A DNA stretch of 64,000 bases from JACJWR01 sp963842975 (GTDB taxonomy: Bacteria; Actinomycetota; Actinomycetes; S36-B12; UBA10799). Below are positions 43,117 through 50,911 of this stretch, in pieces. Made by a program: the position numbers and the translations under genes. The notes beneath the pieces were generated by a model. That model saw only the letters and a program-made list of their open reading frames with translations, was not told where the DNA came from and did no database searches. Numbering within the stretch: the stretch's first letter is position 1; each line of letters starts with the position of its first letter. Location: contig CAWJIH010000005.1 of the NCBI GenBank assembly GCA_963842975.1, positions 102,561 through 166,560 on the forward strand, in the 5' to 3' direction.

Positions 43117-44040
43117 GTGCCCGGCACGGGAGTTGTGGCCGTGGTGGGTGCGACCGGCACGGGCAAGTCCGCCCTGGCAGTGACGCTGGCCGAACGCTTC
43201 AACGGCGAGGTCGTCAATGCCGACTCGATGCAGGTGTATCTCGGTATGGACATCGGCACCGCGAAACTGACCGAAACTGAACGCCGTGGTGTGCCGCACC
43301 ATCTACTGGACATCTGGCCGGTGACCAAAGCCGCCAACGTCGCGGAGTATCAACGATTGGCCCGCGCGGTGATCGCGGATGTTCACGACCGCGGTCGCTT
43401 GCCGATCCTGGTCGGGGGATCCGGGCTCTACCTACGCGCCGTGCTCGAGGAGTTCGACTTCCCCGGCCATGACCCTGCGATCCGTTCCCGGCTGACCGAC
43501 GAATTGGCCGAACTCGGGGTTGCGCAGATGCATCGACGCCTCGGGGACCTTGACCCGGCGGCGGCAGCGCAGATTCTGCCAACCAACGCCCGGCGAGTGA
43601 TCCGCGCTCTGGAGGTCATCGAACTCACGGGGGGCACTTTCACCGCCGCACTGCCCGAAAAGCGGGCGCACTACCGATCGCTGGCAATCGGATTGACGCG
43701 TGATCGGGGGGATCTCGATGAGTTGATCGCCACCCGAGTCCGGCGGATGTGGCAGCAGGGGTTCGTCGACGAGGTGGCTGGGCTGGACGGTCTGGCGGGC
43801 AGCCCAACCGCCTCGCGAGCGTTGGGATACCGGCAGATACTGTCCATGTTGGCCGGTGACTGCGACGAGGAGGTCGCCATGACGGAGACGATTCGCGCGA
43901 CCCGCAAGTTCGCCCGGCGTCAGGATTCGTGGTTTCGGCGGGACACCTCGGTGCGTTGGTTCGATGCGGCAGCCGAAGACCTCACGGTTTGTGCACAGGA
44001 TGCCGTCGAGCTGTTCTGTGAAGTTGGTGGCGGCGATTAG
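43117..44040 (+). CDS. miaA: tRNA dimethylallyltransferase
   Basis: Adds the dimethylallyl group to A37 of tRNA, the substrate for MiaB. It has 307 residues. The P-loop is VVGATGTGKSALAVTL (about 9-24), then NADSMQVYLGMDIGTAK (about 32-48), VGGSGLYLRAV and a SRALGYRQ motif near 230. The GTG at 43117 places the P-loop near the N terminus as expected, but no ribosome-binding site is seen. Three copies of CTGCGGTGCCCG (43080, 43095 and 43112) cover the start, so the exact N terminus is uncertain. Confidence 0.95.
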   Translation: MPGTGVVAVVGATGTGKSALAVTLAERFNGEVVNADSMQVYLGMDIGTAKLTETERRGVPHHLLDIWPVTKAANVAEYQRLARAVIADVHDRGRLPILVGGSGLYLRAVLEEFDFPGHDPAIRSRLTDELAELGVAQMHRRLGDLDPAAAAQILPTNARRVIRALEVIELTGGTFTAALPEKRAHYRSLAIGLTRDRGDLDELIATRVRRMWQQGFVDEVAGLDGLAGSPTASRALGYRQILSMLAGDCDEEVAMTETIRATRKFARRQDSWFRRDTSVRWFDAAAEDLTVCAQDAVELFCEVGGGD

Positions 44041-44049
44041 GGTGGTGCA

Positions 44050-44925
44050 GTGATGATGACTGTGCGGTTCACGAAAGGCCACGGCACGGGCAACGACTTT
44101 GTGCTTGTGCCGGACTACGGGGGCGCACTCGAACTCACCGGCGAGCTCGTCCGGGCCCTGTGCGATCGTCGGTTTGGGGTGGGAGGCGACGGGGTGATCC
44201 GGGTGGTGCGCACCGAACGCGCATCGCAGGGCCCGGATGTTGAGGTGGTGGCCAGCCCAGGTGGCCCCGAATGGTTCATGGACTACTGGAACGCCGACGG
44301 CACTGTGAGTGAGATGTGTGGCAATGGCGTGCGGGTTTTCGCGCGTTACCTTGTCGCCCACGGTTTGGTCACCCCTGGACGACTCCAGGTGGCGACCAGG
44401 GGTGGGGTGCGTGTGCTCAATGTGCCCGTCGAAGGAGACGTCGACGTCGACATGGGCCCGCCGGTATGGCATGGATACCCGGTGGAAAGTCCCATCGGTT
44501 TGGCCGGAACCACCTATCACGCGATGGGCGTGGGCATTCCGAATCCGCACGCAGTGGTGATACTTCCAAGCCTGCAAGTGTTGCCAGCAGTGTTGCCTGA
44601 ACCTCTCATTGACCCTGAACACTTTCCGGCCGGGGCCAATGTGGAGTTTGTGGAAGTTGTGTCCCGCGCCCGACACCACCTCAAGATGCGCGTGTACGAG
44701 CGGGGTTCGTCGGAAACGTTGTCGTGTGGCACCGGCGCCTGCGCGGCCGCGGTTGTCGCAGCGTCGCAGATCTTCAGTGATACCCGCGAATCGATCCGGG
44801 TGGACGTCCCCGGTGGCACCCTCATGGTGCAGCACACCTCAACTGGGAGCGTGCACCTTCGCGGCCCGGCAGCGCTTGTCGCCGACGGCACCCTAAACCC
44901 CGGCTGGTTGGAGCCCTATCTATGA
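44050..44925 (+). CDS. dapF: diaminopimelate epimerase
   Basis: Interconverts LL- and meso-diaminopimelate for peptidoglycan and lysine. It has 291 residues. The two catalytic cysteines are in EMCGNGVRVFARYL (Cys about 90) and LSCGTGACAAAV (Cys about 227), and the N terminus has FTKGHGTGNDFVLV. Three start codons in a row (44050, 44053, 44056) leave a two-residue ambiguity. The stop overlaps the hflX ATG. With dapA and dapB this gives three pathway enzymes in the window. Confidence 0.96.
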   Translation: MMMTVRFTKGHGTGNDFVLVPDYGGALELTGELVRALCDRRFGVGGDGVIRVVRTERASQGPDVEVVASPGGPEWFMDYWNADGTVSEMCGNGVRVFARYLVAHGLVTPGRLQVATRGGVRVLNVPVEGDVDVDMGPPVWHGYPVESPIGLAGTTYHAMGVGIPNPHAVVILPSLQVLPAVLPEPLIDPEHFPAGANVEFVEVVSRARHHLKMRVYERGSSETLSCGTGACAAAVVAASQIFSDTRESIRVDVPGGTLMVQHTSTGSVHLRGPAALVADGTLNPGWLEPYL

Positions 44926-46460
44926 CCGAACACCATCCCGATCTGCGCACTGGCGGACCCCGCGGTTCAGCGCCCGACACGGCCACCGACGACGGCAGTC
45001 TGCACCTGGCGGAGCGGGACGCTCTGCGCCGGGTTTCGGGGCTTTCCACCGAACTGCAAGACATCACCGAAGTTGAGTACCGGCAGATCCGGCTGGAACG
45101 GGTGGTACTGGTGGGGGTCTGGACGCAGGGCACGTGGGAGGACGCCGAACGTTCACTTCGCGAACTGGCGGCACTTGCCGAGACGGCCGGTTCCGAGGTC
45201 CTCGAAGGCCTCATCCAACGTCGCAAGAAGCCAGATGCAGCGACCTACATCGGCTCTGGCAAAGCGGCCGAACTGCGGCAGATTGTGGTGGCCACAGACG
45301 CCGACACCGTGATTTGCGATGGGGAGCTCACCCCGGGCCAACTACGTCAGCTTGAAGCGATCGTCAAGGTGAAAGTCGTGGATCGGACGTGGTTGATTCT
45401 CGACATCTTCGCCCAGCACGCCCGCAGCAAGGAAGGCAAGGCGCAGGTTTCGTTGGCGCAGATGGAGTATCTGCTACCGCGACTGCGTGGTTGGGGTGAG
45501 TCGCTTTCCAGGCAGGCCGGTGGACGCGCTGGTGGCGGTACCGGAGGTGTGGGTACGCGTGGTCCCGGTGAGACCAAACTGGAGACTGATCGTCGTCGGA
45601 TTCGCTCCCAAATGACGCGACTTCGCAGGGATTTGGCGCAGATGGCGACCGTCCGGGAAACCAAGCGGGCCGGACGGCGCCGACATGAGACGCCCTCGGT
45701 GGCCATCGCCGGCTACACGAACGCGGGGAAGTCAAGCTTGTTGAACCGGATCACCGGTGCGCACGTGCTAGTTGAAGATGCGTTGTTCGCCACGCTGGAT
45801 CCCACCGTGCGACGCGTGGATATGCCGAGTGGTCGCACCGTGACCATGTCCGACACGGTTGGTTTTGTCCGCCACCTGCCACACCAGTTGGTGGAGGCAT
45901 TTCGCTCCACCCTGGAGGAGGTCGGCGAATCGGACGTGATCCTGCACGTGATCGACGGATCCGATGAGTCGCCGCAAGACCAATTGTCGGCAGTACGCGG
46001 GGTGTTGAGCGAACTCGGTGTCGGAGATCGCCCGGAAGTTGTGGTGCTGAACAAAGTTGATATCGCCGATCAGGAAGTCGTTCGGCGAATGCAGCGCGCG
46101 CTGCCGGACCTGGTGCTCGCCTCGGCCCGCACAGGGGAGGGGATCGACGACGTGCTGGCCGCGATCGAGGCCGCACTGCCCCATCCGACAATCCTGATCG
46201 ACGTCCTACTTCCGTACGACCGTGGCGACTTGTTGGCTCGGATCCACTCCGAGGGCGAGGTCGACGTGATCACGCACGAGGAAACCGGCACTCATGTGGT
46301 GGCTTTAGTGGGTCCGGAACTGGCCAACCAGGTCGGCGAGGTGGCGTTGCTCCCGGGGGCGGCTTCCGGGTCACCCTCAGCGGGCAGTGACCAGCCTGCG
46401 ACGGACACCGAGACAGCAGTGGCGACGGAGGCGGGGGCAGCAGCGGATGGACACGGCTGA
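44922..46460 (+). CDS. hflX: ribosome-associated GTPase HflX
   Basis: GTPase that rescues or splits stalled ribosomes. It has 512 residues. The N-terminal HflX domain contains RRKKPDAATYIGSGKAAEL (about 101-119) and GETKLETDRR (about 219-228). G1 is GYTNAGKSSLLNRI (about 263-276), G3 is DTVGFVRHLPHQLVEAFRST (about 311-330) and G4 is NKVD. The C-terminal ~35 residues are a low-complexity Ala/Thr tail that overlaps the dinG start region. Confidence 0.96.
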   Translation: MTEHHPDLRTGGPRGSAPDTATDDGSLHLAERDALRRVSGLSTELQDITEVEYRQIRLERVVLVGVWTQGTWEDAERSLRELAALAETAGSEVLEGLIQRRKKPDAATYIGSGKAAELRQIVVATDADTVICDGELTPGQLRQLEAIVKVKVVDRTWLILDIFAQHARSKEGKAQVSLAQMEYLLPRLRGWGESLSRQAGGRAGGGTGGVGTRGPGETKLETDRRRIRSQMTRLRRDLAQMATVRETKRAGRRRHETPSVAIAGYTNAGKSSLLNRITGAHVLVEDALFATLDPTVRRVDMPSGRTVTMSDTVGFVRHLPHQLVEAFRSTLEEVGESDVILHVIDGSDESPQDQLSAVRGVLSELGVGDRPEVVVLNKVDIADQEVVRRMQRALPDLVLASARTGEGIDDVLAAIEAALPHPTILIDVLLPYDRGDLLARIHSEGEVDVITHEETGTHVVALVGPELANQVGEVALLPGAASGSPSAGSDQPATDTETAVATEAGAAADGHG

Positions 46461-48477
46461 GGCCCAGCGGCTGTTGGATCTGGTGGTCGAAGGAATCGGT
46501 GGCCAGCCTCGAGAGGGCCAGCACCAGATGGTCGAGGTAGTTGCCGAGGCGATGGCTGGCGGCACGCATGCTTTGGTGCAGGCGGGAACAGGCACGGGGA
46601 AGTCGGTCGGGTATCTGGTGCCCGGCATCAGCCACGTACAAGCAGGTGGTGGACCTGTGGTGGTGGCTACGGCCACCTTGGCACTGCAGCACCAACTGGT
46701 GTCACGCGACTTGCCGGCGGTGAATGAAGCGCTGGCGGCAGCCGGTGAGCAAACCGTCGATTTCGCAGTGTTGAAGGGTCGCTCCAACTATCTGTGCCTG
46801 CAGCGCCTCAACGACCCGGTCGACGGCGGTGCCGATCAGTTGGAATTCGATTCCGGGTTCACTGGCGCAGCGGCCGGCACGGGCCGGTTGGAAGCCGATG
46901 CCGCGCGGATTCGAGAGTGGGCCTCAACCACTAAGGAGGGCGACCGCGACGAGTTGGGCGATGTGGACTCGCGGGTGTGGCGGGCGTTCTCGGTCACGGC
47001 GAAGGAGTGTGTGGGGGCGACGAAATGCAGCTTCGGGGAGGAGTGTTTCGCGGAGGCCGCAAGAGCTCGGGCAGCCGAGGCCGACATCGTGGTGACGAAT
47101 CATGCACTGCTCGCGCTGCATGCAGTGGAGAATCTTCCATTGCTGCCAGACCACGACGTGGTGGTGGTGGATGAAGGCCACGAATTGGTGGATCGTGCCA
47201 CTGCTGCCGTGACCAGCGAACTTGGGCCCAACCACGTCACCAGAGCGCTATCGGGGGCGCGCCGAATGATCTCGCCGGAAGCCGCGGACATGGTGGATGG
47301 CGCCGCGGCTGCGTTGTCCGATGCCCTCTTCGGGGTAGACGGCAGACTGACCGAGCTTCCCGAATCATTGCGTGCTGCCCTGGCATCGGTCCGCGATGCG
47401 ACCAGCACTGTGCTCAGTGAGCTGTCCTCGGGCGGAGGCGGAGGCGGTGGCGCCGGTGGCGGCGCGGACCCGGACGAGATTGCGCGAAAGTCGCGCGCCC
47501 GCAGCGCCGTCGAAGATGTGCACGACACCGCCGGGGATGTGCTTGGCGCGGGTGAGGAATCCGTGGTGTGGGTGTCCCGCGGTGGTGGCCGGTATCCATC
47601 CCTATATGTCGCACCGCTGAGCATGGCCGGGCCGTTGCGCGCCGGGCTGCTGGCCGAATCGGCCGTCATTCTGACGAGCGCCACCCTGACTCTGGGCGGT
47701 GACTTCGGCTACGTGGGGCGTGGGTTGGGTTTGTTGGACACGGATCGTGATTCCGATGGGCCGGGTGGCTGGCACGCGGTGGATGTCGGATCCCCTTTCG
47801 ACTTCGCCAAACAGGGCATCCTCTACGTGGCAGCGGACTTGCCTCGACCCGGTCGTGACGGGCCCAGCCCGGAGGCACTAGACGAGATGGCCGAGTTGGT
47901 CTCGGCTGCGGGTGGCCGTGCACTGGTGCTGTACTCGAGTTGGCGCGGGGTGGAGGCGGCATCCGAGCGACTGGAGAAGGTGGCCGGTTTGGATGTGCTG
48001 GTGCAGCGACGAGGGGACTCCGTCGGTCCGCTGGTCGCCAAGTTCGCCAGCGATCCCGCTTCGGTACTGGTGGGCACGTTGTCGCTGTGGCAGGGCGTTG
48101 ACGTGTCTGGGGACTCCTGCATTCTGGTCGTCATCGATCGGATTCCTTTTCCCCGGCCAGATGATCCGCTCTTGCAGGCACGCGCCGATCGGGTGGCTGC
48201 TGCCGGGGGCAACGGCTTTGTGTCGGTGTCGGTGCCGAAAGCCGCGCTGATGCTGGCTCAGGGAGCAGGAAGGCTAATCCGCAGCCCACGCGACCGCGGC
48301 GTGGTGGCGGTGCTGGACTCCCGACTGGCCCGTTCCGGCTATGGCGCCTCACTTCGTCGCTCCATGCCGCCGCTGTGGATGACAACGTCCAGGGAGGTTG
48401 CGGTGAGCGCGTTGGGACGCTTATCCGCGGCTGCGACCACGGCGGCGGCTGCGACCACTGCGGCCTCTGCGGACTAA
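46447..48477 (+). CDS. dinG: DinG/XPD-family ATP-dependent DNA helicase
   Basis: Superfamily 2 iron-sulfur helicase implicated in unwinding structured or RNA-DNA substrates after damage. It has 676 residues. Walker A is VQAGTGTGKSVGYLVP (about 42-57) and the DEAH-type box is DEGH (about 241). Four cysteines are placed like the XPD cluster ligands (about residues 117, 187, 194 and 199, in NYLCLQ and ECVGATKCSFGEECF). A Gly-rich linker lies near 322-340. The ATG at 46447 is used although the frame opens earlier in hflX. Its TAA overlaps the lexA stop on the other strand. Confidence 0.93.
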   Translation: MDTAEAQRLLDLVVEGIGGQPREGQHQMVEVVAEAMAGGTHALVQAGTGTGKSVGYLVPGISHVQAGGGPVVVATATLALQHQLVSRDLPAVNEALAAAGEQTVDFAVLKGRSNYLCLQRLNDPVDGGADQLEFDSGFTGAAAGTGRLEADAARIREWASTTKEGDRDELGDVDSRVWRAFSVTAKECVGATKCSFGEECFAEAARARAAEADIVVTNHALLALHAVENLPLLPDHDVVVVDEGHELVDRATAAVTSELGPNHVTRALSGARRMISPEAADMVDGAAAALSDALFGVDGRLTELPESLRAALASVRDATSTVLSELSSGGGGGGGAGGGADPDEIARKSRARSAVEDVHDTAGDVLGAGEESVVWVSRGGGRYPSLYVAPLSMAGPLRAGLLAESAVILTSATLTLGGDFGYVGRGLGLLDTDRDSDGPGGWHAVDVGSPFDFAKQGILYVAADLPRPGRDGPSPEALDEMAELVSAAGGRALVLYSSWRGVEAASERLEKVAGLDVLVQRRGDSVGPLVAKFASDPASVLVGTLSLWQGVDVSGDSCILVVIDRIPFPRPDDPLLQARADRVAAAGGNGFVSVSVPKAALMLAQGAGRLIRSPRDRGVVAVLDSRLARSGYGASLRRSMPPLWMTTSREVAVSALGRLSAAATTAAAATTAASAD

Positions 48478-49340
48478 AGCCGCCGAAGGACGCTCACAAC
48501 CTTGCCCAAAATTCGGGCGTCGTCGCCCGGGATGGGAGCGTAGGCGGGATTGTGCGGCATCAGCCACACGTGCCCCCCGGATCGTTTCAGGGTCTTGACG
48601 GTGGCTTCGTCGTCGAGCAAAGCGGCCACGATTTCGCCCTGGTTGGCGGTGGGTTGACTGCGCACCACAACCCAGTCGCCGTCGCAGATGGCCGCGTCGA
48701 TCATCGAATCGCCGACGACGTGGAGGAGAAACAGATCGCCGTCGCCGACGAGTTCGGTCGGCAGTGGGAACACAGTCTCGACGGCCTCTTCGGCCAGAAT
48801 CGGCCCACCTGCAGCGATCCGACCCAAGACCGGAACCATCGTGGCCTGGGAGGCGTGGATTGAGACGTGTTCGTCACCGACTGAGTCGGACTGCGTCCAC
48901 TGGTGAGGCAACACCTCATCGTCCGACTCGTCACCACTGATCGATGATTCGCTGTGGTCGGAGCCAAAGCCGGCCTGTGTCCCTGCGTTGTCACGAGCTG
49001 CCGTGATGGTGTCGGACCGCATCGAACCGGGGACCAGCCGTTCGCCATTCGGTTCGAAAACCTCCATGGCGCGAGGCCGATGTGGGTCTCGCCGTATGTA
49101 GCCCTTCTGCTCCAGGATCTGCAGTTGATAGGCGACGCTGGAGGGGCTGGCCAACCCCACCGCCTCGCCTACTTCCCGAATGCTCGGCGGGTAGCCGCGT
49201 TCGGCGATGACCGATCGGATCATTTCGAGGATTTTCGCCTGGCGAGCGCTCAGGGGCTTCGAAGCCGCCTGGGTGGCCGCGTTTTCAGCGGAGTCGGTAG
49301 GTGGATGTGGTGTGCGTGACCGGGGCACGGTGTCCTCCAT
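48474..49340 (-). CDS. lexA: SOS repressor LexA
   Basis: Represses the SOS regulon and cleaves itself when RecA filaments form. It has 288 residues. The winged-helix domain is about 30-95 (SIREVGEAVGLASPSSVAYQ). Cleavage is between Ala167 and Gly168 in RIAAGGPIL. The catalytic dyad is Ser202 (GDSMIDA) and Lys239 (EATVKTL). The linker (about 100-158) is long and acidic, rich in Ser/Asp. An alternative GTG start at 49328 has GGAGGA directly upstream. Two SOS-type boxes lie in the divergent spacer, so autoregulation is likely. Confidence 0.96.
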   Translation of the reverse strand: MEDTVPRSRTPHPPTDSAENAATQAASKPLSARQAKILEMIRSVIAERGYPPSIREVGEAVGLASPSSVAYQLQILEQKGYIRRDPHRPRAMEVFEPNGERLVPGSMRSDTITAARDNAGTQAGFGSDHSESSISGDESDDEVLPHQWTQSDSVGDEHVSIHASQATMVPVLGRIAAGGPILAEEAVETVFPLPTELVGDGDLFLLHVVGDSMIDAAICDGDWVVVRSQPTANQGEIVAALLDDEATVKTLKRSGGHVWLMPHNPAYAPIPGDDARILGKVVSVLRRL

Positions 49341-49451
49341 GGGTTGTGTGCAGTGTGTACGTGTGTGCGGTGATCGGCCCAACGTGTTCGAAGAAATCGA
49401 GTGTCGGACCTCTCTGTCAGGCTCCAGTTTAGCCGCAGAGCACGGAAATTT

Positions 49452-49467
49452 ACAGACAAATGTTCGA
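49452..49467. promoter_or_regulatory. imperfect LexA box in the lexA leader
   Basis: On the minus strand TCGAACATTTGTCTGT fits the SOS consensus with mismatches only in the right half. It lies about 112 bp before the lexA ATG and probably serves the lexA promoter. Confidence 0.65.
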
Positions 49468-49519
49468 CTGTGGGTATTGCGTGTTGCGGAAAGTCAAGAC
49501 ATCATGAAGATATGTCTGA

Positions 49520-49535
49520 TCGAACACACGTTCGT
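49520..49535. promoter_or_regulatory. strong LexA box upstream of the LysM gene
   Basis: TCGAACACACGTTCGT is a near-perfect SOS box 36 bp before the start of the LysM protein gene and in the shared spacer with lexA. The position fits direct repression of the LysM gene, and possibly cooperative control of lexA. Confidence 0.88.
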
Positions 49536-49570
49536 CAGTTTGAGTTTGTAGGGCTTCAAGGAGGTTCGAG

Positions 49571-50038
49571 ATGGGTTCGCAGGTGATGGCAGGTACGAGC
49601 AGTGCGGCGATGAGTGGTGGGGATTGGCTTGTGCGTGATCTCCGCACTCCATCTCGGGTGAGTCCAAAGATTCGACGACGCAGGCTGCTGTACGCAGTGT
49701 TGGCGTCCATTGCGTTTCTGGGCGGATTGTCGCTGGGACTGCGCGAAGCTCCGACCGGTGCGGAGTTGGCACTGTCACATGCGAGTGTCGCTGGGATTGT
49801 CGGCGATGTGGCACCGGTGGAGGAGCGCATGCTCGCCGGCTCGCCGGAACTGGAGGCGGTGTCAGCGGACGTGCGGACCGTACGGGTGCTTCCCGGGGAC
49901 ACGTTGTGGTCCATTGCCGGTCGCACCTATCCGGATGTGGATCCTCGCGCCGTGGTGACTGCTATTCGGGAGGTCAACGGAGGGCAACTGCGATCGTTGC
50001 AGGTGGGAACGGAGTTGATCGTGCCGTCTCGGGTGTGA
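49571..50038 (+). CDS. membrane-anchored LysM protein, probable SOS division inhibitor (DivS/ChiZ-like)
   Basis: A 155-residue protein with a cytosolic basic N terminus, one membrane helix (about 39-57) and an extracellular LysM domain (about 103-152, VRVLPGDTLWSIAGRTYP). An AAGGAGG Shine-Dalgarno precedes the ATG. The small LysM gene divergent from lexA and before nrdR corresponds to mycobacterial Rv2719c (ChiZ) and corynebacterial DivS, which are SOS-induced and affect septation (established for those proteins). The strong SOS box upstream supports the same role here. No hydrolase motif is visible. Confidence 0.85.
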   Translation: MGSQVMAGTSSAAMSGGDWLVRDLRTPSRVSPKIRRRRLLYAVLASIAFLGGLSLGLREAPTGAELALSHASVAGIVGDVAPVEERMLAGSPELEAVSADVRTVRVLPGDTLWSIAGRTYPDVDPRAVVTAIREVNGGQLRSLQVGTELIVPSRV

Positions 50039-50182
50039 GCGGTGCTGGAGCGTGGCCCGAGTGGCGCTGGAATGGCGATTGATCAACTTCGTGACTTCTC
50101 GAGGCCAACGGGCGAGAGTCATGGAAACTTTGCCAAACACATTCGGCCCTGGCCTTGCCAACGGGTGCTGCGGAGCCTAAGG

Positions 50183-50198
50183 TCACTACATCTAGTGG
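50183..50198. promoter_or_regulatory. candidate NrdR box
   Basis: TCACTACATCTAGTGG contains the palindrome CACTA-N4-TAGTG and fits the NrdR-box pattern with a CWAYATNTWG core. It lies about 120 bp before nrdR, and a second palindrome CCACAGGTTGTGG (50218-50230) is centred about three helical turns away, the spacing expected for paired NrdR sites. The likely target is the nrdR-nrdJ unit. Confidence 0.65.
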
Positions 50199-50217
50199 TT
50201 ACAGCGTTGTAGTTCAT

Positions 50218-50299
50218 CCACAGGTTGTGGTCATTAGTGCACAGGTTGTCCCCAGCTCATCCCCAGGATCGAGTCGACTCGTACACAGGTTGTCCCCAG
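50218..50299. repeat. repeated CACAGGTTGT motif in the nrdR leader
   Basis: ACAGGTTGT occurs three times, at 50221, 50241 and 50286. The last two continue identically as CACAGGTTGTCCCCAG. The complement and flanks (TCATCCACAGG, TTGTCCCC) approach the DnaA-box TTGTCCACA without matching it exactly. The 277-bp gap between the LysM gene and nrdR otherwise holds only the NrdR-type palindromes. Confidence 0.6.
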
Positions 50300-50315
50300 G
50301 AAGGTTCGATTACTC

Positions 50316-50777
50316 GTGCACTGCCCCTACTGCCGCAACTCGGATTCGCGGGTTCTCGACAGCCGCACCACCGACGATGGTTCGACGGTGCGTCGGCGCC
50401 GGATGTGCCCATCGTGCGGCCGTCGGTTCTCGACCCTGGAGACGGCAACGCTGGCAGTGGTGAAGCGCTCGGGGGTTCAGGAGCCGTTCAGTCGCGACAA
50501 GGTCCTCGCCGGGGTGCGCAAAGCCTGCCAAGGGCGTCCCGTCACTGAGGACAACCTCGCGATCCTTGCCCAGCAGGTCGAAGACGAGGTTCGAGGGCTG
50601 GGTATGGCTGAGGTTCCTGCACACGAGGTGGGTCTGGCGATTCTCGGACCCTTGCGCAGCCTCGACGAGGTTGCCTATCTCCGATTTGCCTCGGTGTATC
50701 GCAACTTCGAGTCTCTCGACGATTTCGAGGCAGAGGTTGCGCTGCTGCGAGCTGCCAGAACTTTGCCCAAAGCCTGA
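50316..50777 (+). CDS. nrdR: ribonucleotide reductase transcriptional repressor NrdR
   Basis: Senses ATP/dATP and represses ribonucleotide reductase genes. It has 153 residues. The zinc ribbon cysteines are at positions 3, 6, 31 and 34 (MHCPYC, CPSCGRRF). The ATP-cone follows at about 49-139 (VQEPFSRDKVLAGVRKAC, then ASVYRNFESLDDFEAEV). The GTG start gives the expected N terminus. It is followed by nrdJ, its usual target, 128 bp away. Confidence 0.97.
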   Translation: MHCPYCRNSDSRVLDSRTTDDGSTVRRRRMCPSCGRRFSTLETATLAVVKRSGVQEPFSRDKVLAGVRKACQGRPVTEDNLAILAQQVEDEVRGLGMAEVPAHEVGLAILGPLRSLDEVAYLRFASVYRNFESLDDFEAEVALLRAARTLPKA

Positions 50778-50911
50778 CCCGACTGACGTATCGAACCCAG
50801 CCACAACGGACCGCTGCAACGACGCGGTCCACCGCCAAGCACACCGCACCAATCAGACCAGCAAGAACTCAAAACTGACATGCACCACCCACACCATCAA
50901 GGAGAGTGACC

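Noticed and set aside
43034..43180. Separate small gene starting at the ATG at 43034
   Set aside because: After about 30 codons it becomes the shadow frame of miaA. No family or ribosome-binding site supports it.
50778..50911. Cobalamin riboswitch before the B12-dependent reductase
   Set aside because: The 134-bp leader is too short and no B12-box-like sequence or multi-stem structure was recognised.
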